Positions 1-8,344 of a stretch of 64,000 bases of DNA are shown here, in pieces (positions within the stretch are counted from its first letter, which is position 1; the number at the start of each line of letters is the position of its first letter). The notes under the pieces were generated by a model. The model made no database searches, was not told the origin of the DNA, and worked only from the letters and a program-made list of their open reading frames with translations. A program made the position numbers and the translations under genes. This DNA is from Advenella alkanexedens (GTDB lineage: Bacteria > Pseudomonadota > Gammaproteobacteria > Burkholderiales > Burkholderiaceae_B), in contig NZ_JAHSPR010000011.1 of NCBI RefSeq assembly GCF_019132845.1, positions 33,247 to 97,246 of the forward strand, written 5' to 3'.

Positions 1-562
1 TGCGTGACAAGGCCATGATCTGCTCACCGGCAATAAAAAACATATCAATACCGCGGGGAAACGCACTCACCGCCTGACGGGTCTGCCAGAAAGCCTTATC
101 CACCGGCAAACAAACCTGTCTTTGTGTTTCGATGCCAGGTCCCTGCCAGACAGTTGGCACACCACCCTCAAAAGAATCCAATTGAATAAGGGCTGTGCAG
201 GACTGATCAGGGTCGCGATCGGTTCCCGCATTCAAACTGGCAATCACCCCGGTTTCAGAAGCCAGCATCAGGGCAAAGTCGGCATTCCGGGCTTGCTCGA
301 CCACCGGGCAGGCACAATGAAAGGCCAGATTGGCCCTAATGACCGGTGTATCCAGTGCCGGGCTCAGCCAGACCTTCGTATCACTGTCAAGCAGGGTCAA
401 GGCCAGGGCATAACTGGCAGGCGCCAGTGTATCCAGCGCATCAACCAGACGGAGCTCATGGGAAAGACCGGGTTCGGCCATGGCCTTCAGGGCCAGCCGG
501 AAACTTTGCCGGGAACCGCTAACCGGATTGTCAAAAGCCGGTTTCAAATCGTTTGAGTTCAT
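1..562 (-). CDS. phnH: PhnH, carbon-phosphorus lyase core subunit (3' end beyond window)
   Basis: Reading down from the ATG at 562 gives 187 codons with no stop before the window edge. The protein begins MNSNDLKPAFDNPVSGSRQ and near its end carries FWQTRQAVSAFPRGIDMFF followed by a FIAGEQIMALSR stretch, typical of the C-terminal part of PhnH, so only about ten to fifteen residues should be missing. PhnH is a subunit of the PhnGHIJ complex that handles the phosphonate substrate in the C-P lyase pathway. It follows phnG after a 4-base gap in the same operon, so phnI is expected to lie just outside the window. Confidence 0.9.
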   Translation of the reverse strand, partial: MNSNDLKPAFDNPVSGSRQSFRLALKAMAEPGLSHELRLVDALDTLAPASYALALTLLDSDTKVWLSPALDTPVIRANLAFHCACPVVEQARNADFALMLASETGVIASLNAGTDRDPDQSCTALIQLDSFEGGVPTVWQGPGIETQRQVCLPVDKAFWQTRQAVSAFPRGIDMFFIAGEQIMALSR

Positions 563-566
563 TGTT

Positions 567-1010
567 TTAATCTCCGCGAACCATCGTAAAGAAACTGACC
601 TTGGAAGCGGCTACCTCCGCTTCTCTTTGCGAACGTTTCTGCTGTTGCTGCAGCTGTAGCGGCTGTATTAAGGTTGCCATCCAGTGCGCCTGATCATTGC
701 CTTGCAAATGGGCATCGGCCAGGGCCGCCAGCTCGGCATGCTGTTTATTGCGCCCGGCAATGTAGCTGTATCCGGTACTGCCCTCATCCAAACGAACCAC
801 GCAGCGGGTCACCGTCATTTCACCGACATTGAAAGCCTGTCCGGTGCCACCGGTGCGTCCCCTTACCATCACCATGCCGGTTTCAGGCGCACGGATTTTG
901 CGATAGGCACTACGGGTCAATTCTGTTTCAAAAGACATCAATGCATCTCCGGCCCTGGCCAGTACCTGCATCCATTGCTGGCGCAACGTTTTATTTGCTT
1001 GAGCTGTCAT
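567..1010 (-). CDS. phnG: PhnG, carbon-phosphorus lyase subunit
   Basis: The protein from MTAQANKTLRQQWMQVLARAG is 147 residues, the usual size of PhnG, and contains a TGMVMVRGRTGGTGQAFNVGEMTVTRC core with GYSYIAGRNKQHAELAALADA behind it, as in the family. PhnG is part of the PhnGHIJKL complex that couples ATP to the phosphonate and prepares it for C-P bond cleavage. I chose the ATG at 1010, which overlaps the end of phnF by 20 bases; the frame stays open further upstream (another ATG at 1025), but those residues do not look like the family. It is translated between phnF and phnH. Confidence 0.88.
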   Translation of the reverse strand: MTAQANKTLRQQWMQVLARAGDALMSFETELTRSAYRKIRAPETGMVMVRGRTGGTGQAFNVGEMTVTRCVVRLDEGSTGYSYIAGRNKQHAELAALADAHLQGNDQAHWMATLIQPLQLQQQQKRSQREAEVAASKVSFFTMVRGD

Positions 1011-1749
1011 GCTCGTTGACTCCATTAATAAAAACCTGATATTGAAAATGATCGGCACGACTGACGCTGAAGGACAACTCCATGGGTCTGTCATGTTGAT
1101 CCTGGGATAAGGTCAGAATAGTCAGTACCGGCTGTTGCTGGGACATCAGCAGGCGGCTGGCTTCATCTACCGTGGGCATGCGGGCACCGATCAGGCTGAA
1201 TTTACGGGAGAGTTCACACCCCCGCTCTTTCAGATAAGACCGCATGGAGCCCTTGGCATAATCCTTTAATAAAAAATCATAGCGCGTTGAAAAGTGATGG
1301 CTGATCAGGCTGACCGGCTGTTCTTCAATAAACCGGAGGGTTTTGTACTCAAGCACATCTTCCCCATCGCGCAGTTCAAGATGCTTGATTTCATCTGCAC
1401 TGGGGCTGCGCTGGTAGACCTTAAGCAAACGGGCTTTGGCGCTGTAACCCATGGCACTGAGCGCATCGCTATGCGCACTGTTGGCCTGGACCGGATAAGG
1501 GATGGGACGGTTCAGCACTTGGGTTCCCTTTCCCTTGATACGTAAAACACAGCCTTCCTGCACCAGCACATCCAGCGCCCGGCGTACCGTATGCCGATTC
1601 ACGGCAAAACGTCTGGCCAGGACCAGCTCACCCGGCAGGTAATCACCTGCCTGATAAATGGACAGTTCCGCCCTGAGCGTGGCTGCCAATGCCAGGTAAA
1701 CCGGACCCTCTTGTCTATACAAGTTCATGCTTGAAAACGGGCAGTTCAT
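991..1749 (-). CDS. phnF: PhnF, GntR-family regulator of phosphonate genes
   Basis: This 252-residue protein has an N-terminal GntR winged helix-turn-helix at about residues 14-80 (LPGELVLARRFAVNRHTVRRALDVL, then EGCVLRIKGKGTQV) and a C-terminal UTRA ligand-binding domain from about 95 to 240. Its place between phnE and phnG is that of phnF in the classical phn operon, where it is thought to repress phosphonate genes. A second possible start is the ATG eight codons in (1728). It has no Trp/metal motif that would suggest another GntR subfamily; the ligand is unknown. Confidence 0.88.
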   Translation of the reverse strand: MNCPFSSMNLYRQEGPVYLALAATLRAELSIYQAGDYLPGELVLARRFAVNRHTVRRALDVLVQEGCVLRIKGKGTQVLNRPIPYPVQANSAHSDALSAMGYSAKARLLKVYQRSPSADEIKHLELRDGEDVLEYKTLRFIEEQPVSLISHHFSTRYDFLLKDYAKGSMRSYLKERGCELSRKFSLIGARMPTVDEASRLLMSQQQPVLTILTLSQDQHDRPMELSFSVSRADHFQYQVFINGVNEHDSSSK

Positions 1750-1772
1750 ACCTGCCCCTTATCCCTTAAAGC

Positions 1773-2567
1773 TTAAATAAAGAAACGGCGTAATCGCTGG
1801 GAAATCATGTCGATCACGCTAACCGCGACAATAATGATCAGCAGGATGGCTGCACTTTGGCCAAACTGAAAACCACGAATTGCCTCCCACAGCAATACAC
1901 CAATACCGCCGGCACCCACCATGCCAACCACCGTAGCCGAACGTACGTTTGACTCAAAGCGGTACAGCACATAGGAAATCCATAAGGGCATCACCTGCGG
2001 AATCACACCAAAGATCACTTCTTGCAAGGCGCTGGCACCGGTAGCCCGCACCCCTTCAACCGGACCGGGATCAATCGATTCCACCGCCTCGGCGAACAGC
2101 TTGGCCAATACCCCTGTAGTGCCCAGAAAGAGCGCCAGGGTGCCCGCAAAAGGCCCAAGCCCTACCGCCACCACAAACAGCATGGCAAACACCATTTCAT
2201 TGATCGAACGCAAGGCATCCATCAGACGACGTACCGGCTGGTTAATCCACCAGGGCACTATATTGGCTGAAGACAGAATGCCCAGTGGAATGCCGGCAAT
2301 CACCGCCAGCACCGTTCCCCATACGGCAATCTGAATCGTGATGATCATTTCATGCAGATATAAACGCCAGTCGGTAAAGTCGGGGGGGAAAAAATCCGCG
2401 GCAAACTCTGCCATGTTTCCGGCATCTTTCCACAGCTGGGCCGGATTCATTTCAGCGCCTTGCCAGGACCATGCCAGGATCACCAGGAACAGCCCCCATC
2501 CCAGCAGGCTTAACAGGGATTTACGCGGTGGCTTTTGTAAATTTACTTGTGAAGTAAGTGTTGTCAT
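1773..2567 (-). CDS. phnE: PhnE, phosphonate ABC transporter permease
   Basis: An inner-membrane permease with an N-terminal hydrophobic helix ([15 protein letters not shown]) and a binding-protein-dependent transport domain with about five more helices. The EAA-type coupling loop is seen in [25 protein letters not shown]. It pairs with PhnC and PhnD to import phosphonates or related phosphorus compounds. I place the start at [10 protein letters not shown] (2567), giving 264 residues; the frame can be extended eight codons upstream (MHYKYRKD), which adds nothing family-like. It lies between phnD and phnF, and PhnE is a single-permease version without a separate second permease gene. Confidence 0.9.
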   Translation of the reverse strand: MTTLTSQVNLQKPPRKSLLSLLGWGLFLVILAWSWQGAEMNPAQLWKDAGNMAEFAADFFPPDFTDWRLYLHEMIITIQIAVWGTVLAVIAGIPLGILSSANIVPWWINQPVRRLMDALRSINEMVFAMLFVVAVGLGPFAGTLALFLGTTGVLAKLFAEAVESIDPGPVEGVRATGASALQEVIFGVIPQVMPLWISYVLYRFESNVRSATVVGMVGAGGIGVLLWEAIRGFQFGQSAAILLIIIVAVSVIDMISQRLRRFFI

Positions 2568-2631
2568 ATCTTTTCTGTATTTGTAGTGCATGGCACCAGG
2601 CCACGCACCTTTTCAAATCCTGCAACGGCAA

Positions 2632-3627
2632 TCAGGACTGTTTTGCTTCCAATGCTTTCAGGCTGGCGGCCAGTTTCTCCAGATCCTCATCCAGTTTTTT
2701 CAGCTGGGCCTGTTTATCGGCTTCTGACAGTTTCCCGTCAGCAGCCACCTGGTTACGCTGTTTGAACAGTTCCAGCTGACGGATCGGCAGCAACTGGTCA
2801 TTGCTGGAAGGTTTGAACTTGGCCCAACTCAGCCCATTCAGCACCGCCAGCTCTTCCGGCTTGTCGCCATAGGTATCAAAAAACTCAGTCACTTTGGTTT
2901 TGACCTCTTCAGGCAGGTTCTTACGCCATACAATCGGGTCAGAAGCAATTAATGGAGAGCGCCAGATTTCCTTGATTTGTGCCGCCTTTTCAGGGTTTGA
3001 AACTTTCAGGCGATCCAGGCTTTCGGTGTTGTTGGTCGCGACATCAACCTGCTTATTGGCTACCGATAAGGCATTGATTTCGTGATTGGCATTAACCGTG
3101 CGTTTGAAAATCTTGTTGGGATCAAGATTGTTCTGGGCAAAAACGTAGTAGCCAGGCACCAGAAAACCGGAAGTGGAGTTTGGGTCACCATTGCCAAAGT
3201 TCAGGTTTTTGGCATTCTTGATCATGTCTTCCACATTATTGATCGGGCTGTCTTTATGCGCGATCAACAGGCTCCAGTAACCCGGTTTGCCGTCTTTATC
3301 AACCGTTTGGTAAATCACTTCACCATTGGCGCGGTCTACCGCTTCCATGGCCGATTTATTGCCATACCATGCAATATCAACCTTATCAAAACGCATACCC
3401 TGGATAATGCCGGCATAATCAGGGGCAAAGAAAGCCTTGATTTCATAACCGGTTTTTTTGGACATATCGGCCAGGAACGGATCCCACAGCTGTCTTAAGT
3501 TTTGTGAAGACTCGGTTGAAATAATACCGAAGTTGATTTCTTGTTTGTCTTGGGCATAGGCGACACCTGCCGTCAAAGCGGTTGCCAAAAGGGAAACTCC
3601 CACACGTTGGTAAATGGATTTAAGCAT
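2632..3627 (-). CDS. phnD: PhnD, periplasmic phosphonate-binding protein
   Basis: A 331-residue substrate-binding protein. Residues 1-25 form a Sec signal peptide with a likely cut after AYA (VAYA-QDKQEINFG). The mature part has the PhnD pattern: INFGIISTESSQNLRQLWDPFLADMSKKTGYEIKAFFAPDYAGIIQG near the start and FGNGDPNSTSGFLVPGYYVF in the middle, where Ser/Thr residues of the family contact the phosphonate. The last 60 residues are rich in Lys, Gln and Leu and look helical, a tail commonly seen in PhnD. It follows phnC and would be exported to capture the ligand for PhnE. Confidence 0.92.
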   Translation of the reverse strand: MLKSIYQRVGVSLLATALTAGVAYAQDKQEINFGIISTESSQNLRQLWDPFLADMSKKTGYEIKAFFAPDYAGIIQGMRFDKVDIAWYGNKSAMEAVDRANGEVIYQTVDKDGKPGYWSLLIAHKDSPINNVEDMIKNAKNLNFGNGDPNSTSGFLVPGYYVFAQNNLDPNKIFKRTVNANHEINALSVANKQVDVATNNTESLDRLKVSNPEKAAQIKEIWRSPLIASDPIVWRKNLPEEVKTKVTEFFDTYGDKPEELAVLNGLSWAKFKPSSNDQLLPIRQLELFKQRNQVAADGKLSEADKQAQLKKLDEDLEKLAASLKALEAKQS

Positions 3628-3743
3628 TGTTTATCTCTGGTTTCAGGTTTGCAATAACAAATGATTGGGTTTACAAAGGGATATAGCCATTGCAGGCTTT
3701 CGTTTTCAAATTAATTTAAATTTGAATTTTTAATGGTTTCAGG

Positions 3744-4592
3744 TCAAGCCACCTTGCGTTCCACTTGCCTGAACATGGGCTCATGCCGTTCTTCTTTGTC
3801 TGCCTGATGATCGGAAAACAATAAGCTCGTACCCAGTTCAGCGCCATACAGATCATTCAGGAAATGATTGGTCAAACCACTGATTGGGCCATCAAAGTGC
3901 TTTTTGCCATTTTTCAGGGCAACCGCATGCTTGCAGTACTTGACGGCATAATCCACCTGATGCAGCGTGACAATGACGGTTTTGCCGTCTTTTTTATTAA
4001 TATCGGCCAGGGCATCCATCACGTTGCGGGCCGACTCCGGATCAAGCGAAGCAATAGGTTCATCAGCCAGAATAATTTCGGCCTGCTGACAAAGCGTACG
4101 GGCAATCGCCACCCGTTGCTGTTGCCCACCCGACAGGGTTGAGGCACGGCGATAAGCATGTTCAAGCAGGCCCACGCGTTCAAGCGCATGCAAGGCACGC
4201 TCTTTTTCTTCAGCATTGAACAATCCCAACGTACCACGCAACCGAGACATGCGCCCCAGACAACCCAGCAAGACATTTTGCAGCACGCTTAAGCGACCAA
4301 CCAGATTGAATTGCTGAAAAATATAGCCAATATCAGAACGGATACGGCGCACATCACGACTTAAATGACCATTCCCCTGAATCTGTTGACCCAGTGCATG
4401 AATGGTTCCACCATTGGTGCGGTCGGCACTGGCCAAACCTGACAAATGGCGTAATAATGTTGATTTGCCTGAACCCGATGCGCCAATCAGTGCCACCATG
4501 GCACCTTTGGGAACATTCAGTTCCATATTGAATAAAACCTGTTTGGAACCAAATGTTTTACTCAGGTTTTGTACTTGAATCGCTGAAGCCAT
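3744..4592 (-). CDS. phnC: PhnC, phosphonate ABC transporter ATPase
   Basis: A 282-residue ABC ATPase: Walker [10 protein letters not shown] near residue 40, signature [15 protein letters not shown], Walker [18 protein letters not shown] and an H-loop in [11 protein letters not shown]. The Q-loop ([23 protein letters not shown]) is typical of PhnC. It is the first gene of the minus-strand operon phnCDEFGH and powers phosphonate uptake. About 116 bases separate it from phnD. The last 30 residues (after [10 protein letters not shown]) are charged and variable. The phoBR genes lie in this same window, and Pho-box-like repeats stand upstream of this gene. Confidence 0.92.
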   Translation of the reverse strand: MASAIQVQNLSKTFGSKQVLFNMELNVPKGAMVALIGASGSGKSTLLRHLSGLASADRTNGGTIHALGQQIQGNGHLSRDVRRIRSDIGYIFQQFNLVGRLSVLQNVLLGCLGRMSRLRGTLGLFNAEEKERALHALERVGLLEHAYRRASTLSGGQQQRVAIARTLCQQAEIILADEPIASLDPESARNVMDALADINKKDGKTVIVTLHQVDYAVKYCKHAVALKNGKKHFDGPISGLTNHFLNDLYGAELGTSLLFSDHQADKEERHEPMFRQVERKVA

Positions 4593-4635
4593 TTTCCTGC
4601 CTTTTTACAAAGGATTAATTCGAAAGATGGCTGCA

Positions 4636-4679
4636 TAATAAAGCGGTGATATGACAGGAGCGTTAATGATCTATGACAA
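4636..4679 (-). promoter_or_regulatory. Candidate Pho-box repeats upstream of phnC
   Basis: Read on the minus strand, two copies of TGTCAT (in TTGTCATAGAT and CTGTCATATCA) stand 22 bases apart, which is two 11-base PHO-box units. The units between and after them (CATTAACGCTC, CCGCTTTATTA) match only weakly. A TATTAT hexamer that could be a -10 element overlaps the last unit. PhoB binds tandem TGTCAT-type half sites 11 bases apart, and phn operons are classic PhoB targets. The half sites are visible; PhoB binding is inference. Confidence 0.45.
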
Positions 4680-4758
4680 AATTGCAATATTGCGCTTTAT
4701 CCGCCCTCCAAAAACCAGACAAGTTCCCTTCTGTCAAAAGTGCTTTTATCTATATAAT

Positions 4759-4792
4759 AAAAAAGGAATTACCGGTTTTCGGCAATTCCTTT
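4759..4792 (-). terminator. Terminator of gor
   Basis: On the minus strand, about 55 bases after the gor stop, AAAGGAATT and AATTCCTTT form a stem, extended by GCC/GGT around a GAAAAC loop, and are followed by a T run. This fits an intrinsic terminator for glutathione reductase, ahead of the phn promoter. Confidence 0.75.
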
Positions 4793-4845
4793 CTGGCAAA
4801 AAAACTAGACAAGTTAAATGCAGCAATAATTTGATAACCGCGTGA

Positions 4846-6201
4846 TTACCCTCGCATGGTCACGAACTCTTCGGCAGCGGTGGGGTGAATGCCTATGGTA
4901 CTGTCAAACACGGCCTTGGTCACTCCTGCCTTCACCGCAACGGCAAAACCCTGGATGATTTCACCGGCATCATCGCCCACCATATGCATGCCCACGACTT
5001 TATCGGTCGCCACGTCTACGATCAGCTTCATGAAAACACGCGCGCTACTGCCACTAAGCGTATGCTTGAGCGGGCGGAATTCGGAACGGAACACTCGGAT
5101 CTGGCCGAATTTTTCGCGTGCATCTTCTTCCGAATAACCGACGGTTCCGATATTGGGGTGGGTAAACACCGCCGTGGGAATATATTCATAGCTCATTGTT
5201 TTCTGTTTTTTGCCAAACAGATCATCCACCAGCACCATGGCTTCGGCAAGGGCTACCGGTGTGAGCTGAATCCGGTCTGTCACATCACCCAGGGCAAAAA
5301 TGGAAGAGATTGAAGTTTGATAACGTTCATTCACCTTGATCGCCCCGTTTTTGGCAATTTCCCCGCCCAATGCTTCGAACCCCAAGCCCTTAATATTGGG
5401 CGCACGTCCCGTTGCATAAAGAATCTGGTCTGTCAGCAACACGGAACCATCTTCAAGGGTTGCTTTCAGGCCTTCACCGGTTTTTTCAATTGACGCAATA
5501 TTGGCATTGACCCTGAGATCCACACCGGCCTTGCGCATTTCACCGGCTACAAAATCACGGATTTCACGATCGAAACCACGCAAGACCTGTTCAGAACGAT
5601 AAAGCTGGGTAACGTGCGCACCCAGGCCATTGAAAATAGAGGCGAATTCACAGGCAATATAACCGCCCCCCACGACCAGGAGGCGTTGTGGAAACTCGGG
5701 CAAGTCAAAGATCTCATTAGATGTGATCACATATTCCTTGCCTGGCACATCCGGCACGGCAGGCCTGCCCCCGGTCGCAATCAGGATGTATTTTGCCGTA
5801 TAAGACTGGCCATTATCGAGCGTGACGGTATGCGGGTCTTGCAGGGTTGCCCAGCCACGGATCAGTTCCACCCCGGCACCCTTGAACAGATTTTCATAAA
5901 CCCCGTTAAGACGACTAATCTCTGTTGCCCTTTGCCGCTTCAGGGTTTCCCAGTTAAGCACCGGTTTTTCGCCTTCCCAGCCATATCCATGCGACTCTTC
6001 AAATGCCTCGGCGTAATGCGCTGCATAGCTGTACAGTTTCTTGGGAATGCATCCCAGGTTCACGCAGGTACCCCCCAGAGGAGCCCCTTCGGCTGCGGCA
6101 ACCCGCGCCCCTGTCTGAGCCGCCATACGCGCAGCCCGAACGCCACCACTTCCGGCACCAATTACAAACAAATCGAAATCAAATTTATTCTGTTCACTCA
6201 T
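4846..6201 (-). CDS. gor: Glutathione-disulfide reductase
   Basis: A 451-residue flavoprotein disulfide reductase. It has an N-terminal FAD fold (FVIGAGSGGVRAARMAA), the redox-active pair C46/C51 in GGTCVNLGCIPKK, a second dinucleotide fold (VVGGGYIACEFASIFNGLG) followed by YRSEQVLRGFDREIR as expected for NADPH use, and the C-terminal catalytic HPTAAEEF. The length is standard for GorA and it is closer to glutathione reductase than to dihydrolipoamide dehydrogenase or mercuric reductase (no HMA domain). It keeps the cytosolic glutathione pool reduced. It is a single-gene unit with its own terminator. Confidence 0.92.
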   Translation of the reverse strand: MSEQNKFDFDLFVIGAGSGGVRAARMAAQTGARVAAAEGAPLGGTCVNLGCIPKKLYSYAAHYAEAFEESHGYGWEGEKPVLNWETLKRQRATEISRLNGVYENLFKGAGVELIRGWATLQDPHTVTLDNGQSYTAKYILIATGGRPAVPDVPGKEYVITSNEIFDLPEFPQRLLVVGGGYIACEFASIFNGLGAHVTQLYRSEQVLRGFDREIRDFVAGEMRKAGVDLRVNANIASIEKTGEGLKATLEDGSVLLTDQILYATGRAPNIKGLGFEALGGEIAKNGAIKVNERYQTSISSIFALGDVTDRIQLTPVALAEAMVLVDDLFGKKQKTMSYEYIPTAVFTHPNIGTVGYSEEDAREKFGQIRVFRSEFRPLKHTLSGSSARVFMKLIVDVATDKVVGMHMVGDDAGEIIQGFAVAVKAGVTKAVFDSTIGIHPTAAEEFVTMRG

Positions 6202-6481
6202 TGCTGTTTCCTACGTTAATCATCCGGTTCATTATACGTACTTTATATTAACCTCATGATTAACGGCAAATACCGGCTCGTCCACCCGACAAAACCTGCC
6301 ACGGCTTACTTCGCGTTACGGTGCGGCTTGCCGGATTCATTTATTACATTAAAGAAATTCCATAATGAGTTGTTTTAAAACAATATATTTTAAATAAATA
6401 CCTGATTGGCGCGCCAAAGTCTTTATCAACACCTTATTGCCTGCGATACTGTCAAAACACTTTCTTGCAAAAGGAGAGTTT

Positions 6482-6973
6482 ATGCCCTTCCGTTTTTTGT
6501 TTTCCGCACTCATTGGCACCCTGCTCCTGGCCGGTTGTTCCAGCAGCCCCAAGCTGGCGGGATCTTCCCAATACGCCAGTGTTGATCCGGCCAAACGGCA
6601 ACCCCTGATGAAAAACGCCCTGTCTTATATTGGCACACCCTATCGCTATGGTGGCAATCATCCCGAAGAAGGTTTTGATTGCAGCGGTTTTGTCAACTAT
6701 GTATTCAATAAAACCGCCAAGGTTCAGCTGCCCCGCAAAACCTCAATGATTGCCGGTGTTTCCAGACCGGTCCCCAAATCAGCCCTGAAAAGTGGCGATC
6801 TGGTTTTTTTCAACACATCGGGTCCCTACACCCACATGGGAATTTACATTGGCAACAACCAGTTCGTCCACGCCCCATCAAGCCGCAATAATGGCAAGGT
6901 CAGAATTGACTCTTTAAACAGTCGCTACTTTGCGCAACGCTTTGCCGATGCGCGCACACTGTTTGTCCAATAG
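6482..6973 (+). CDS. NlpC/P60 family lipoprotein peptidase
   Basis: A 163-residue lipoprotein: a short signal sequence ends in the lipobox LLAGC (Cys near residue 18), and the NlpC/P60 domain spans about 40-163. The catalytic Cys lies in FDCSGFVNYVF, the first His in YTHMGIYIGNNQFVHAPS. Such proteins cut peptide cross-links of peptidoglycan (the Spr/MepS type) at the outer membrane. The ATG at 6482 has a strong AAAGGAG site just upstream; an in-frame extension upstream is not signal-like and was discarded. The gene stands alone and ends at a strong terminator. Confidence 0.88.
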   Translation: MPFRFLFSALIGTLLLAGCSSSPKLAGSSQYASVDPAKRQPLMKNALSYIGTPYRYGGNHPEEGFDCSGFVNYVFNKTAKVQLPRKTSMIAGVSRPVPKSALKSGDLVFFNTSGPYTHMGIYIGNNQFVHAPSSRNNGKVRIDSLNSRYFAQRFADARTLFVQ

Positions 6974-6974
6974 A

Positions 6975-7032
6975 AAAAGCCCGCTGACATGAAGTATCCA
7001 ACGATGGGTTCACTTCAATAAGGCGGGCTTTT
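6975..7032. terminator. Bidirectional terminator between the NlpC/P60 and glyoxalase-like genes
   Basis: AAAGCCCGC pairs with GCGGGCTTT (near 6977-6985 and 7023-7031), and the loop itself contains a second stem (TGAAGT with ACTTCA). A T run follows on the plus strand and an A run precedes, so it can end transcription from both sides. It sits between the convergent genes ending at 6973 and 7088. Confidence 0.8.
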
Positions 7033-7087
7033 GCCACAAAGGTTAGCGCATGGCGACACTTGATGGTATCGCCATAAAACCGGAAGA

Positions 7088-7624
7088 CTATTGCTTGAAT
7101 TCAGGTTCGTGCAACCAGGCTGCGTGTTTGGGTGCCTTTTTGGTTTTTGACCACTCTTCCAGCATGTCCCATTTCACCTCATCCAGTTTACGGTCCATTT
7201 CAGGCGTGGCGGTTTTGGCGGCCAGCTCCAGGCGGTGACCGTTAGGATCACGGAAATAAATGGATTTGAAAATCACGTGATCGGTCACACCAATCACCTC
7301 GATACCCTTGGCCTGCAGGCGTGCCTTGGTTTCCTCGAGCTCCTGGACGCTCTCAACCTGGAAAGCAATATGCTGGACCCAATCGGGGGTATTGGGATCA
7401 CGACCCATTGGAGGAGAATTGGGCACCTCAAAAAATGCCAGGATATTTCCGTTACCGGCATCCATGAAAATATGCATGTAAGGATCCGGGGCCTTGGTTG
7501 AAGGCACTTTGTCTTCTGCAATCGCCAAGACGAAATCCATACCCAGGTTTTCTTTATACCAAAGTACGGTTTCTTTTGCGTCTTTGCAGCGATAAGCAAC
7601 GTGATGAATTTGCTGGATAGCCAT
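7088..7624 (-). CDS. VOC (glyoxalase/bleomycin resistance) family protein
   Basis: A 178-residue protein of the vicinal oxygen chelate superfamily. Two beta-alpha-beta-beta-beta modules are visible: IQQIHHVAYRCKDAKETVLWYKENLGMDF at the start and WVQHIAFQVESVQELEETKARLQAKGIEV from about residue 80, with YFRDPNGHRLELAA at about 125-140. The His in HHVAY, the His in VQHIAF and the Glu in RLELA are candidate metal ligands. The reaction cannot be told from the sequence; a lactoylglutathione-lyase-like, dioxygenase or binding role is possible. It is divergent from a MarR regulator with a palindromic intergenic region, so it is likely that regulator's target. Confidence 0.8.
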   Translation of the reverse strand: MAIQQIHHVAYRCKDAKETVLWYKENLGMDFVLAIAEDKVPSTKAPDPYMHIFMDAGNGNILAFFEVPNSPPMGRDPNTPDWVQHIAFQVESVQELEETKARLQAKGIEVIGVTDHVIFKSIYFRDPNGHRLELAAKTATPEMDRKLDEVKWDMLEEWSKTKKAPKHAAWLHEPEFKQ

Positions 7625-7824
7625 GATGATTTGCCTCTGAAAATGTTATCGATATATTCGTAAACAGCCAAATTAGTAACTATGGTTACCATTAAACTAT
7701 TGTTTCCACACCATGTCAACAATAATTTAATAAATATCAATTATTTATTAAATTATTGTTATTTATTAGGTATCATAGAATTAATATTTTTTGTTACCAT
7801 ACTCAATTATCCCATTTTTCCGAC
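7625..7824. promoter_or_regulatory. AT-rich divergent regulatory region with palindromes
   Basis: This 200-base stretch lies between the VOC gene and the marR-type gene. It contains a perfect 15-base inverted repeat (7721-7735 and 7743-7757, arms AATAATTTAATAAAT, 7-base spacer) and an 11-base palindrome ATGGTTACCAT (7682-7692), with a second GTTACCAT copy near 7793. MarR proteins usually bind 16-20 base palindromes in such divergent promoters. The repeats are seen; binding is inference. Confidence 0.55.
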
Positions 7825-8271
7825 ATGAATTTGAACCTGGACGATTTTCTTCCCTACCAGATCAGTGTCCTGGCTGAACGCGTCAGCCAGGCCATTGCAC
7901 CTGTTTATCAGACACGTCATGGTTTAATGCGCGATGACTGGCGTGTGCTGGTTGCCCTCAATCAAGGCAAACACATGCGGGCCACCGACATCGCCCTTCA
8001 CGCCAACCTGGATAAAATGCAGGTTAGCCGTGCCATTGCACGACTGGAGGAAAAAAAACTGCTGGACAGAACCGTTGATGAACATGACAAGCGCAACCTG
8101 ATCATTTCGGTCACCCCAAAAGGGCGCGCCATTTACCAGGAAATTGCGCCCGGCATGCTGGCACGCAACCAATTTTTGCTGGATTGCCTGCAACCGGATG
8201 AACAGGAACAGCTGAAAAATATCCTGCAATCCATCCAGCAACGGGCCGAACAGCTGATCAGGCAAGGCTAG
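7825..8271 (+). CDS. MarR-family transcriptional regulator
   Basis: A 148-residue winged-helix regulator. The DNA-binding part is about residues 45-105: RATDIALHANLDKMQVSRAIARLEEKKLLDRTVDEHDKRNLIISVTPKGRAIY, including the D-x-R-type wing of the MarR family. The ATG at 7825 begins MNLNLDDFLPYQISVLAERVSQ; longer in-frame reading upstream is AT-rich intergenic DNA and was rejected. It is divergent from the VOC-family gene, with palindromes between them, so it probably represses that gene and itself in response to an unknown ligand. Confidence 0.88.
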   Translation: MNLNLDDFLPYQISVLAERVSQAIAPVYQTRHGLMRDDWRVLVALNQGKHMRATDIALHANLDKMQVSRAIARLEEKKLLDRTVDEHDKRNLIISVTPKGRAIYQEIAPGMLARNQFLLDCLQPDEQEQLKNILQSIQQRAEQLIRQG

Positions 8272-8344
8272 TCAAACAAACCGTCCCGGAATTTAAGTTA
8301 TTATTGCTGGCATTCTTCATTAATATAAATAATACGGACTGGAC

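Noticed and set aside
8272..8344. A TPP riboswitch ahead of thiD
   Set aside because: Only 73 bases are available, which is too short, and no CTGAGA-type thi-box is seen.
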